From RGIG4790 sp964437615 (GTDB taxonomy: Bacteria; Bacillota; Clostridia; Christensenellales; UBA1242), in the NCBI GenBank assembly GCA_964437615.1, contig CAYTHL010000005.1:1-42461 (forward strand): a DNA stretch of 42,461 nt, given 5' to 3'. Below are positions 23,904-32,167 of this stretch, piece after piece (the stretch's first letter is position 1; the number at the start of each line of letters is the position of its first letter). The notes beneath the pieces were generated by a model. It ran no database searches and was not told the DNA's origin. It saw nothing but the letters and a program-made list of their open reading frames with translations. A program made the translations under genes and the position numbers.

Positions 23904-25772
23904 ATGAAAAAGATGACAAAATTTGACAAATTAGATATTTTTGACGCTATTGTGGTTGGCGGGGGTCATGCGGGAGCAGAGGCCAGTTTGGCGTTGGTAC
24001 GCACGGGGCAGAAGACGCTACTAATAACTCTTACAAAAAAGAGCATAAGTTATCTTGCATGCAACCCGTCCATTGGTGGCACGGCAAAGGGGCATTTAGT
24101 CTGCGAGATAGATGCTCTTGGCGGTCAGATGGGCATAATTGCCGACCAAACTACCATGCAATTAAGAATGTTAAATTTGGGAAAGGGGGCGGCAGTTCAC
24201 AGCCTTAGGGCGCAAGTGGACAAAAATGCCTATCATAAGGCCATGCAGCGCACGCTAGAAAGCACGCCAAACTTAACAATTCTGCAGGACGAAGCGGCAG
24301 ATATTCTCACAAATAATGGTGCAGTTAGCGGGGTTGTTACGGCCAGCGGCAAAAAGTTTGCGGCAAGGGCTGTAGTGCTAGCTTGCGGAGTTTACCTATG
24401 CAGCCGAACAATTACTGGCAGCGTTATAAAAGACAGCGGCCCGGCTGGGTTTGGCAATAGTAAAAATCTGTCGGCTAGCCTAATTAGGCTAGGTTTTGAC
24501 TTGCGTCGCTTTAAAACTGGCACACCGCCACGGCTAGACGGCGACACCATCAATTACAGCAGGTTTGAAGTTCAAAAAGGGGATAAAAATATCCAAACTT
24601 TCAGTTTTTTAACAAAAAAGGCTAATGCCAATATTAAGGTGTGTTACTTGGGATATACAAGCCCACAAACTAAAAAAATTGTCATGGACAACTTGCATTT
24701 AGCGCCGCTATACTCTGGCGTAATAGAGGGTACTGGGCCTAGATATTGTCCAAGTATAGAAACAAAGTTTGTCCGCTTTGCCGACCACGACAGACACCAA
24801 ATATTTTTAGAGCCAGAAACGGCCGAAGACAACCAAATATATCTGCAAGGAATGAGTACAAGCATGCCCGCAAACATTCAAAAACAAATGGTTGCAAGCA
24901 TAGATGGCCTAGAAAATACCAAGATAAACAAATTTGGCTACGCAATAGAGTACGATTGCATAGATCCGCTAAATTTGTATCCTACCTTAGAAACCAAAAA
25001 AGTAAAGGGGCTATTTTGTGCTGGGCAAATTAACGGCACTAGCGGGTACGAAGAGGCGGCAGCGCAAGGCCTGCTGGCCGGCATAAATGCAAGTTTATAC
25101 TTGCGAGGAGAGCAGCAGCTAATTTTGTCTAGAGACAGCAGCTATATAGGCGTGCTTGTAGACGACCTAACCACAAAGGGCACAAACGAGCCTTACCGCA
25201 TGATGACGAGTAGAGCAGAGTACAGATTATTACTGCGTCAAGATAACGCCGACCAGCGCCTAACGCAAATTGGCTATAATGTAGGGCTAGTTACGCCGCA
25301 GCGTTACGCCAAATTTAAACGCAAAATGGCGCAGATAGAAAAACTTAAAGCAATGCTATGCAAAACAATTGCGCCAAGTGACCAACTAAATAACTACCTT
25401 GCTAGCGTTGGCGAAGCACCCGCACCTAGCGGTATAACCATAGACGGACTGTGTAAACGCCCTCATACAAATTTGTGGCAAGCTAACCGAGTTCTAAATT
25501 TGTTTAAAGGTTTTAGCCGCCAAGTTGTAGAGGTAGTTAGCATCGAGGCCAAGTACCAAGGATACTTGCAGCGTCAAAACCAGCTAATAGAACGCAGCCG
25601 CAAACTAGAAGAAAAGCGAATTCCAAAAGATTTTAATTTTATGGCAGTAAAAGGGCTGCGCATAGAAGCTGCCGAAAAACTTGACCAAATAAAGCCGCTA
25701 ACACTAGGCGCTGCCAGCCGAATATCCGGCGTCAACCCCGCCGACATCACAGTTCTTTTAATGCAACTATAA
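23904..25772 (+). CDS. mnmG: tRNA uridine-5-carboxymethylaminomethyl modification enzyme MnmG (GidA)
   Basis: This 622-residue FAD-dependent enzyme is the partner of MnmE in U34 modification. The N-terminal Rossmann motif is VVGGGHAGAEASLA. It is followed by CNPSIGGTAKGHL, GKGAAVHSLRAQ, the family block FKTGTPPRLDG, YCPSIETK, and NGTSGYEEAAAQG. The C-terminal helical domain is complete. I chose the ATG at 23904 (start MKKMTKF) because it gives the family length of about 620-630. An in-frame upstream TTG at 23766 would add 46 residues translated from a repeat remnant. A second ATG at 23913 is also possible, since no Shine-Dalgarno distinguishes them. A terminator hairpin follows at 25835. Confidence 0.95.
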   Translation: MKKMTKFDKLDIFDAIVVGGGHAGAEASLALVRTGQKTLLITLTKKSISYLACNPSIGGTAKGHLVCEIDALGGQMGIIADQTTMQLRMLNLGKGAAVHSLRAQVDKNAYHKAMQRTLESTPNLTILQDEAADILTNNGAVSGVVTASGKKFAARAVVLACGVYLCSRTITGSVIKDSGPAGFGNSKNLSASLIRLGFDLRRFKTGTPPRLDGDTINYSRFEVQKGDKNIQTFSFLTKKANANIKVCYLGYTSPQTKKIVMDNLHLAPLYSGVIEGTGPRYCPSIETKFVRFADHDRHQIFLEPETAEDNQIYLQGMSTSMPANIQKQMVASIDGLENTKINKFGYAIEYDCIDPLNLYPTLETKKVKGLFCAGQINGTSGYEEAAAQGLLAGINASLYLRGEQQLILSRDSSYIGVLVDDLTTKGTNEPYRMMTSRAEYRLLLRQDNADQRLTQIGYNVGLVTPQRYAKFKRKMAQIEKLKAMLCKTIAPSDQLNNYLASVGEAPAPSGITIDGLCKRPHTNLWQANRVLNLFKGFSRQVVEVVSIEAKYQGYLQRQNQLIERSRKLEEKRIPKDFNFMAVKGLRIEAAEKLDQIKPLTLGAASRISGVNPADITVLLMQL

Positions 25773-25834
25773 AAAATTTGCTGTTCTGCTAAAAAATAGT
25801 AATAACTTGCATTAAACATAAAAATAACAACAAA

Positions 25835-25856
25835 AAGCAGCCAAATTTGACTGCTT
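25835..25856 (+). terminator. Terminator after mnmG
   Basis: The short stem AAGCAG / CTGCTT (25835-25840 with 25851-25856) can be extended by CC/GA with mismatches and is followed by GTTTTTTA. It lies between convergent mnmG and the minus-strand membrane protein gene. Confidence 0.6.
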
Positions 25857-25883
25857 GTTTTTTATAATATCAACAATATATTT

Positions 25884-26561
25884 TTACCTTACTTTTTTGC
25901 TGCGAGTTGGAACAACTGGGTCTACTTTAATTAAACATCCGTTTATTAGTTGTTTAGTTTTACGCATGCTTTGCGAAAATAGTAGGGCAAATATAAAGCA
26001 AACAACTAACATTGTGCAAGCTTCGGTTACAAACATTGCTAGGCTTGCTGTAATGCCACTGTATCCGCAAATTACACGAATCATGCAGCTTAAAATTTCT
26101 ATAATAAGCGCTCCAGTTGCGGCATAGCTAAAACAAGTTAAAACCAAAAACTTTTCGGTTGTTTTAACCATGTTTTTGGCGTCCTTTTGAGAGTTATAAA
26201 ACAAACTAACCGACAAAATGTTTAAAATAATTGCAAGATAAGCGTCAAATACAATCAGCCCCCAAATGGTAGAATATAGCCCAAAGTAGTACCAAATATT
26301 GCTAAACACAAAAAAGGCAATATAAAACAGGTTTTTAAACCAGTTTGGCACGGTTAATCCTCTGCGATGCTCTAACACGGCAAATAGCGCATACAATGCA
26401 ATGCCAACCACAACAATTATAAGAGCCCAAATGTAGTTAAAATCTGCGCTCGCAAATGCAGCTGTATTTATTACGCCAAAAACACCAAGAGCCAGCAAAA
26501 TAAGCCACACCCCGCTTAACACTATTGCCGCATAAATTAAAAATTCTGCTAGTTTTTTCAT
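25884..26561 (-). CDS. Polytopic membrane protein of unknown function
   Basis: This 225-residue protein has about six hydrophobic helices (residues 7-30, 42-62, 75-95, 100-122, 137-160 and 168-195). The loops are short and the tail is basic (RSKKVR). No motif points to a transporter or enzyme family I recognise. GGAGAA precedes the ATG at 26561. It lies 24 bases downstream of another small membrane-protein gene on the same strand, and the two are probably co-transcribed. Their location downstream of dnaN on the same strand suggests they could share transcription from the dnaA-dnaN side, though each has its own ribosome site. Confidence 0.7.
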   Translation of the reverse strand: MKKLAEFLIYAAIVLSGVWLILLALGVFGVINTAAFASADFNYIWALIIVVVGIALYALFAVLEHRRGLTVPNWFKNLFYIAFFVFSNIWYYFGLYSTIWGLIVFDAYLAIILNILSVSLFYNSQKDAKNMVKTTEKFLVLTCFSYAATGALIIEILSCMIRVICGYSGITASLAMFVTEACTMLVVCFIFALLFSQSMRKTKQLINGCLIKVDPVVPTRSKKVR

Positions 26562-26585
26562 ATTTTCTCCTTGTTTAACCTAAAT

Positions 26586-26999
26586 CTAATTATTATTTTT
26601 TTCGCTATTTATAACCGATTCTAGCTTGCTAACTTTATCTGCTAGTTCTATTATCTTGGCTTGCATTTGATATAAATTTACCCCACCAAATTTTTCGGTG
26701 CGTTTTTTATAATTTTGATAATTTAGCCCAATGTGTTTAAAAATCCAAAACATCAGTAGCCCTATTAGTACAAGAGCAAGCCCCAAAATTATGTATACTA
26801 TGCCAATATCAAAAAGTGCATAATACTGGCAAATTAAAAATAAAATGCCCAATACAAAAAACACTGCACCAAGACCGCCAAACATACCTAACAACAACTT
26901 TCTTGCAAATTTCATCTGTTTGCCTTGTTGCTTATTAAAAATTTGCTCTTCTAGCGATATATCTTGGGTTTTTTCTTGAATATTGCTGCTGTTTTTCAT
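26586..26999 (-). CDS. Small membrane protein with two helices and a C-terminal coiled coil
   Basis: This 137-residue protein has a polar N-terminus, two adjacent membrane helices (about residues 36-58 and 63-85), and a C-terminal segment (MQAKIIELADKVSKLESVI) with heptad-like hydrophobic spacing that could form a coiled coil. The start at 26999 (MKNSSN) is chosen because AGAGGGA lies 5 bases upstream. A longer frame reaching to 27083 has no ribosome site and would add 28 hydrophobic residues from the intergenic region. The protein is unrecognised. It sits directly upstream of the six-helix protein gene. Confidence 0.65.
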   Translation of the reverse strand: MKNSSNIQEKTQDISLEEQIFNKQQGKQMKFARKLLLGMFGGLGAVFFVLGILFLICQYYALFDIGIVYIILGLALVLIGLLMFWIFKHIGLNYQNYKKRTEKFGGVNLYQMQAKIIELADKVSKLESVINSEKNNN

Positions 27000-27118
27000 A
27001 TAGTCCCTCTTTAAAAAGACAAATTTTGCGCAAATTTTTATTAATAGCCAAAAAGTTAGGTAAGCAAGGTGCCACAAAAGCACAAACTAAAATTTTAATT
27101 CAAAACGCACTAAAATTT

Positions 27119-28225
27119 TTAGTCGGTAACAAGACGCACTGGAAATACCACAAACACAAAACTGTCGTTGTCTGGGCTGGTGATGGTGCAAGGGTAGATT
27201 GCGCTTTCAAACTCCATTTTAATATACTCGTCTTCTATGTTGTGCAAGCAGTCACTGATATATCTTGCGTTAAAGGCAATGGTTAAATCCTTGCCGTCTA
27301 GCGCAACTGTGATGTTTTCGGTTACGTTGCCAATATCTGAACTGCTGGTTAGGGTTAACAGCTTGTCTTTTAGGTCAAACTTAACAAAATTGTTGGCGTT
27401 TTGCCTAGCAAGTAGGCTTGCGCGCTCCAAACCAAACTCTAATTGCTTTTTGTTGATAACGGCGGTGGTGTTGTGAGTTCCGCCCAAAACGCTCTTGTAG
27501 TTTATAAATTCGCCCTCAATTTTTCTGGTGATAATCTTGGTACTGCCAAGGGTAACCATCATGTAGTTAGGCGAAACATATACCTTTAACTCTTCGTCTT
27601 CGCCATCTATAAGTTTGGCAACTTCGGCAAGACATCTGCCGGGAACAACAAAGTTCATGTCGCAAGAATAATCTATTAGTTTATGTTTAACTTGCGCAAC
27701 TCTAAATCCGTCTAGGGCAACAACGGTAAGCTCTCCGTTTTCTATTTCAAACTTGCAGCCTTTTAGTATTGGTCTTGCATCGTCCATGGCAACGGCAAAA
27801 ATTGTTTTGTTTATGCTGTCGCGCAAATCGAATTTGCTAATAGAAAAGCTGTCGCTTTTGTCAAATGGCTTAATTACCGGAAATTCGTCGGCTGGCATAA
27901 CTTGCAAAAAGCCTTCGCTGTCGGTATATTTTATTTTTATTGTGCCGTTTTTTGTTTGGCTAAGCTCTATCTGTTCGCTTGCAAGTTTTTTAACAAACTC
28001 AGCAAAAAATTTGCCCGGAACAACAACTTCGCCCTCAACTTTTACATCTGCCGGAATACTTTTTTCTATCGAAATATCTAGGTCGGTAGCAGATAGTGTA
28101 AGCTGGTCTTCGGCCGCCTTTAATTTAATGCCCTCCAAAATAGGGTTGGTAGTGCGAACAGCCGTAGCCTTGATAACTTTTAGCACAGCGTCGCTTAAAT
28201 CTAAACCTTCACAAATTAACTTCAT
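27119..28225 (-). CDS. dnaN: DNA polymerase III beta subunit (sliding clamp)
   Basis: This 368-residue protein has the three-domain clamp length and motifs of DnaN. The start is MKLICEGLDLSDAVLKV. TNPILEGIKL and LTLSATDLDISIE mark domain 1, and RPILKGCKFEIENGELTVVALDGFRVA the second domain. The C-terminal region ends IYPCTITSPDNDSFVFVVFPVRL, close to the family M-P-x-R-L ending. The dimeric ring tethers DNA polymerase III to DNA. I place the start at 28225 because AAGGAGA lies 6 bases upstream; a frame starting at 28252 adds nine residues over the ribosome site. It lies downstream of dnaA on the same strand, 429 bases away. Confidence 0.97.
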   Translation of the reverse strand: MKLICEGLDLSDAVLKVIKATAVRTTNPILEGIKLKAAEDQLTLSATDLDISIEKSIPADVKVEGEVVVPGKFFAEFVKKLASEQIELSQTKNGTIKIKYTDSEGFLQVMPADEFPVIKPFDKSDSFSISKFDLRDSINKTIFAVAMDDARPILKGCKFEIENGELTVVALDGFRVAQVKHKLIDYSCDMNFVVPGRCLAEVAKLIDGEDEELKVYVSPNYMMVTLGSTKIITRKIEGEFINYKSVLGGTHNTTAVINKKQLEFGLERASLLARQNANNFVKFDLKDKLLTLTSSSDIGNVTENITVALDGKDLTIAFNARYISDCLHNIEDEYIKMEFESAIYPCTITSPDNDSFVFVVFPVRLVTD

Positions 28226-28512
28226 ATTATTCTCCTTTTTAACTAATAACACATTTTAACATAAAAAAACTACACTTTGCAACAAATTTTCTTAATGTTT
28301 TTAGTTGGATTAACTACAATTAAGCATTTTGCCTATATTTTCTAATTACTATTGCTTTCAGTTAGCTTACGCTTAGATAAATTTAAAAATAAATCAAACT
28401 ATATTTCCTTATATCCTAAAATCTAATTTTTGCAATTTATCTTAAATAAGTTAAGTTGCCCCCAATTTTTGCGCAGATTTTTGATAATTAGCAAGGCACA
28501 GGCGTGGCTGCT

Positions 28513-28663
28513 GGCAAAATAAACTCCATAATTTTAATTTATTTAGATAAAGAACAAGGAGCAAGGTTATTTTTGGTCGCGATTTTACTAGTGTAAATGA
28601 GTGGTCAAAAATGTTCTTGCCACACAGTTATTTGCTAAATAAATTAAAATTATATTATTTGCC
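28513..28663 (-). repeat. Palindromic element copy 8, inverted orientation, between dnaN and dnaA
   Basis: A perfect 19-bp inverted repeat (28528-28546 with 28635-28653) has further complementary GGCAAA/TTTGCC outside it. The core is TTTAC (28584-28588), loop TAGT, GTAAA (28593-28597). On the minus strand it shows TCATTTAC and GCTCCTTG as in copy 5. The right arm overlaps the dnaA stop codon (28655-28657). The rest of the 429-base dnaN-dnaA gap (28226-28512) is AT-rich and shows no gene or DnaA box cluster that I can see. Confidence 0.55.
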
Positions 28664-30025
28664 TTTTAGCATAGCTAGCATATCATTAATTTCAATATTT
28701 AGCCGCTTGTCTTTTTTCATATCTTCGGCAATTTTGGTTTTGGCATAAATAACGGTGGCGTGGTCTTTGCCAAAAATATTGCCAACAGCCGTAAGCGGCA
28801 TGCTTAATAGCTCGGTAATTAAGTACATGCAAACTTGCCTTGCACAAGCAATCTCCTTGGTGCGCTTTCTTGCCAAAACTTCTTCTTTTTTAAGCCCATA
28901 ATACTTGCAGACTACGTCAATTACACGGCCGGCGTCTATGGTTTCGGCGTTTTGAGTGGCAATGTCTTTTAAAGCCTCTCTTGCCGTTTCTATGGTTACA
29001 ACATTTTGACCAAGCATTTTTGCGTAGTAGACGGTGCGGGTAAGGTAGCCCTCCATATCTCTGACGCTTGTTGTAACAGCCTCTGCAATAAAGTTTATAA
29101 CCTCACGCGACACGTTGTAGCGCTCTAAGTATGCTTTTTTGTTTAGTATGGCAATACGGGTTTCAAGCTCTGGGTAGCCAATGTCGGCAGGCAATCCCCA
29201 GCCAAGACGGCTACGCAAACGCTCCTCTAGCGGATTAATCTCGCTAATAGGGCGGTCGCTAGAAATTATTATTTGGTTGCCGCGTTCGTGAAGCTCATTA
29301 AAGGTGTGGAAAAACTCCTCTTGTACAGCGTTTTTGCCAATAATAAACTGAATATCGTCAACAATAAGCACATCGGCGTTGCGGTATTTTGCTCTAAAAT
29401 CTATGTTTGCGCCGCGCTTGTTGTTTTGAATACTCTCAATAAGCTCGTTCATGAACTTTTCTATTGTTACATAAACAACAGTCAATTCTGGTTTCTTTTC
29501 GGTTATGGCGTTGCCAATGGCGTGCAACAAGTGAGTTTTTCCAAGCCCAACGCCGCCATAAATAAACAGCGGATTAAAACTAGCCCCCGGGTTTTCGGCA
29601 ACACTTTTGGCGGCGGCCACAACAAACTGATTACTTGGACCAACAACAAAATTTTCAAAGGTGTATTTTGGGTTAAAAACCGAACTTGTAAGCTGTTTTT
29701 TAGGCGGAGTAATTGTGCGCTCTTGCAAAACTTCAGCCTCGGCAGTTTCTTGCGGCTCACTTGCTACAACAAACTCTACATCAGTAATTGCAGGATGCAC
29801 TTTATTAAGTGCACTTACCACCGTTTTTTTGTAGTCTTTATCTAGGGTCTGCTTGGCACTTTTGCTAGTTGTTGCCAGCACCAAAGTGTTGTCCTTTATA
29901 TCTACAACATCCAAAGTCTTTATCCAAACATCAAAACTAACTATCGACAGATGCTTGCCAATTTCTTCCATGGCTTCTTGCCATATTTTGTTTAAGTTTA
30001 GTTCATTAATTTGGTCAAAAGACAT
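28655..30025 (-). CDS. dnaA: Chromosomal replication initiator protein DnaA
   Basis: This 456-residue protein has all DnaA parts: an N-terminal interaction domain (residues 1-85), a linker, the AAA+ domain with Walker A GGVGLGKT (157-164), Walker B VLIVDDIQF (219-227) and the arginine-rich EERLRSRLGWG, and domain IV with the DNA-binding signature DHATVIYA (421-428). It binds DnaA boxes and melts the origin. The ATG at 30025 has AGGGG 8 bases upstream; an in-frame GTG at 30034 overlaps that site and is less likely. It diverges from recF across a 126-base gap, instead of the usual co-directional dnaA-dnaN-recF order. A palindromic repeat arm covers the stop codon. Confidence 0.97.
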   Translation of the reverse strand: MSFDQINELNLNKIWQEAMEEIGKHLSIVSFDVWIKTLDVVDIKDNTLVLATTSKSAKQTLDKDYKKTVVSALNKVHPAITDVEFVVASEPQETAEAEVLQERTITPPKKQLTSSVFNPKYTFENFVVGPSNQFVVAAAKSVAENPGASFNPLFIYGGVGLGKTHLLHAIGNAITEKKPELTVVYVTIEKFMNELIESIQNNKRGANIDFRAKYRNADVLIVDDIQFIIGKNAVQEEFFHTFNELHERGNQIIISSDRPISEINPLEERLRSRLGWGLPADIGYPELETRIAILNKKAYLERYNVSREVINFIAEAVTTSVRDMEGYLTRTVYYAKMLGQNVVTIETAREALKDIATQNAETIDAGRVIDVVCKYYGLKKEEVLARKRTKEIACARQVCMYLITELLSMPLTAVGNIFGKDHATVIYAKTKIAEDMKKDKRLNIEINDMLAMLKGK

Positions 30026-30060
30026 GTTTGTCACCCCTAAAAAAAGTTATTAACAATTTA

Positions 30061-30088
30061 ATTATATATGTTTTTTTAAAAAAAGCAA
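30061..30088 (-). promoter_or_regulatory. dnaA promoter
   Basis: On the minus strand TTGCTT (30083-30088) and TATAAT (30061-30066) are separated by 16 bases, giving a leader of about 30 bases before the ATG at 30025. Confidence 0.55.
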
Positions 30089-30115
30089 GAATAAAAATAA
30101 AATTTATTATTTTTA

Positions 30116-30144
30116 TGGACAGCCGCCAAATTTTTGGCTATAAT
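30116..30144 (+). promoter_or_regulatory. recF promoter, abutting the start codon
   Basis: TGGACA (30116-30121) and TATAAT (30139-30144) are spaced by 17 bases. Only 7 bases separate the -10 from the recF ATG, and no ribosome site exists between them. Confidence 0.6.
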
Positions 30145-30151
30145 TAAAGTT

Positions 30152-31240
30152 ATGAAAATTGGCAGCGTGCAAATTAATAACTTTAGAAACTACTCGTCTT
30201 GCAGCGTTGAGTTTGGCGAGGGAATTAACCTTATTTGCGGCAAAAACGGGCAGGGCAAAACCAATTTAGTAGATAGCGTACTGGTTGCAAGCCTTGGCGG
30301 AAGCCCCCGAACTCATCACGACGAAGAAATGGTCATGCAAGGGCAAGAAACTTGCTCGGTAAAAGTTGTTGTGAAAAAAAATTACGGCAATGTAGAGATA
30401 GATTACAACTTGCTGCCAGAAAAAACCTTTTATATAAATGGAAGCCCAGTAAAAAAGCTTAGCGAACTTTTTGGCAACCTTGTAACTGTTTATTTTTTGC
30501 CAAAGCAACTAGAAATTGTAACTGGCGGCCCTCAGGAGCGGCGAGATTTTATGGACAACGACATCAGTCAGCTATCCGGAAAGTATTACAATTTTGTGCA
30601 AAGATATAACAAGGTGCTGTTTCAGCGCAACAAACTGCTTAAAAATACCTACGATCACAAGGCCATTTTAGACCAAATTGACATCTGGGACGAGCAGCTA
30701 GCAAGCCTAGCAGCGCCAATAATTAGAACGCGTAAAAATTTTATTGCAAAACTAGCAACTCCTGCAAACGCCGCCCTAGAAGAACTTAGCCGCAAAGGCG
30801 AAAGATTATCCATAGAATATGTTGGCGCAAAAGGCACCACCACCGAAGAAATAAAGCAAGAACTGCTTAGTGCACTTAAACAAAACTTGGCAAAAGATAT
30901 GGAGCTTGGTTACACTAGCCTTGGGCCTCATAGAGATGATATAAAACTAGAATTAAACGGCAAGGATTGCAAAATTTTTTGCAGTCAAGGGCAGCAGAGA
31001 AGCGTTGTGCTTGCCCTAAAACTTGGCGAACTTAGATTATTTGAGGCCGAACTTGGCGAAGCGCCCGTCTTGGTGCTAGACGACGTTTTTAGCGAACTAG
31101 ATAGCGCTCGTCAAAAGAGGCTCTATAACTTGATTAGCGGCTACCAAACGCTGCTAACCGGCACAACTTTTAAGTTTAAACCCATACAAGAGTACACGCA
31201 GTTTACCATAAAAAATGGCAAGATAACCAAAAATAAATAA
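30152..31240 (+). CDS. recF: DNA replication and repair protein RecF
   Basis: This 362-residue SMC-like ATPase is the length expected of RecF. The Walker A is GKNGQGKTNLVDS (about residues 35-47), the ABC-type signature SQGQQRSVVLALK lies at about 277-289, and the Walker B VLVLDDVFSELD at about 306-317. The opening IGSVQINNFRNY is typical. RecF loads RecA with RecO/RecR at gapped DNA. The start at 30152 gives this opening; an upstream in-frame TTG at 30134 lies in the promoter. A TATAAT ends 7 bases before the ATG with no Shine-Dalgarno, so the message is probably leaderless. It is transcribed divergently from dnaA. Confidence 0.96.
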   Translation: MKIGSVQINNFRNYSSCSVEFGEGINLICGKNGQGKTNLVDSVLVASLGGSPRTHHDEEMVMQGQETCSVKVVVKKNYGNVEIDYNLLPEKTFYINGSPVKKLSELFGNLVTVYFLPKQLEIVTGGPQERRDFMDNDISQLSGKYYNFVQRYNKVLFQRNKLLKNTYDHKAILDQIDIWDEQLASLAAPIIRTRKNFIAKLATPANAALEELSRKGERLSIEYVGAKGTTTEEIKQELLSALKQNLAKDMELGYTSLGPHRDDIKLELNGKDCKIFCSQGQQRSVVLALKLGELRLFEAELGEAPVLVLDDVFSELDSARQKRLYNLISGYQTLLTGTTFKFKPIQEYTQFTIKNGKITKNK

Positions 31241-31273
31241 AAACAAGGCGGGGCGGTTGCCGAGCCTTGTTTT
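31240..31273. terminator. Bidirectional terminator between recF and the DUF11 gene
   Basis: AAAACAAGGC (31240-31249) and GCCTTGTTTT (31264-31273) form a perfect 10-bp stem with A and T runs on the outside. It serves recF (+) and the convergent minus-strand gene. Confidence 0.85.
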
Positions 31274-31293
31274 GGGTTTTATAGTGATTATTT

Positions 31294-32118
31294 CTAGCTA
31301 AAATATCCAGTAAGTGTAACTACTGTTGTGCCATTTGCAGGAACAGTTATGCTAGGACCTGTAGAAGATGGAACAACAAGTACATTGCCGTCAGAAACTG
31401 TGTAATCACTTGGTGCAAGCGTGGTAACACTGCCGGTACCAATTTGAAGCTTAACACCAGTTAAATTAAAATTTGCGGGCAAATTGTCGGTTACTTCGCC
31501 AACATTTGCTGCAACAGAGTTTCCATTTGTTAGGGTTAATAAGTAACTAAAACCTTGGTTGGGTACTAGTGTAGTTTGGTTAGCGCTTTTGGTTATAGAA
31601 AAACTGCTTGCAGTTGCACGAGTAATGGTAGCGTATGCAAAAGCTGTAACCGCGCCAGTGCTAGTGTATCCTATTGCCTGCAACGAGTTGGTTATTTGGT
31701 TAACCGAGCTAGACAAATTAAAGATAACTTGCGCCTTGTATTTAAGCGTCATAGTGTCGCCAACGGCTAGCTCTTGCAGCGAGAATGTAAGCGGGTTAGT
31801 TGCTATTGGGGTAACTGGATATGTTTGGGTGCTAGTAGTAATAGTTGCGCTGCTAAGTACATAAGCAAGGTTGTCGCCACCAAGATTGTCTACAATTCTG
31901 ACGCCAGTAAAAGGCATTGTACTAGAATTTGTAATGGTTACGGTGTAATCTATAATGCTACCTGCGCTGTAAGTAGTAGGGCTTGCAACTTTTGTAACTG
32001 TTATACCACCAGAGTTGTCAAAATTAAGTGGCAACTCGTTAGAAGTAATGGTATTAGGCGTGGTAGACCCAGACAAAGTATATGTTGTAGATGCAGTATT
32101 ATTTATTATTTCTGCCAT
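31294..32118 (-). CDS. DUF11 repeat protein, second of a tandem pair
   Basis: This 274-residue protein opens with INNTASTTYTLSG, a short strand shared with its neighbour. It then has two DUF11-type beta domains: VTKVASPTTYSAGSIIDYTV with N-S-S-T-M-P-F-T-G-V-R-I-V-D-N (about residues 36-80), and ITKSANQTTLVPNQGF with GEVTDNLPANF (about 175-225). DUF11 is common in surface and secreted proteins with an Ig-like fold. There is no signal peptide, membrane segment or sorting motif, so how it reaches the surface, if it does, is unclear. AAGGAGA lies upstream of the ATG. The upstream paralogue ends 49 bases away, and the two probably form an operon. Confidence 0.8.
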   Translation of the reverse strand: MAEIINNTASTTYTLSGSTTPNTITSNELPLNFDNSGGITVTKVASPTTYSAGSIIDYTVTITNSSTMPFTGVRIVDNLGGDNLAYVLSSATITTSTQTYPVTPIATNPLTFSLQELAVGDTMTLKYKAQVIFNLSSSVNQITNSLQAIGYTSTGAVTAFAYATITRATASSFSITKSANQTTLVPNQGFSYLLTLTNGNSVAANVGEVTDNLPANFNLTGVKLQIGTGSVTTLAPSDYTVSDGNVLVVPSSTGPSITVPANGTTVVTLTGYFS

Positions 32119-32167
32119 TGTATTCTCCTTTTTTATTATTTAGTAAATTATTAATTTTTTCTTTAGC

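Larger units (their letters stand above)
30026..30151. other. dnaA-recF divergent intergenic region, candidate origin-associated segment
   Basis: These 126 very AT-rich bases hold both divergent promoters and a T7A7 tract (30071-30084). There is one weak DnaA-box-like TTATTAACA (30047-30055, one mismatch to TTATNCACA). No cluster of boxes is seen here or in the dnaN-dnaA gap, so the origin is only suggested by the neighbouring genes. Confidence 0.3.

Noticed and set aside
28226..28512. Possible RNA gene or DnaA-box cluster in the dnaN-dnaA gap
   Set aside because: The sequence is AT-rich without boxes, tRNA-like or other recognisable RNA structure; only the palindromic element at its right side is supported.
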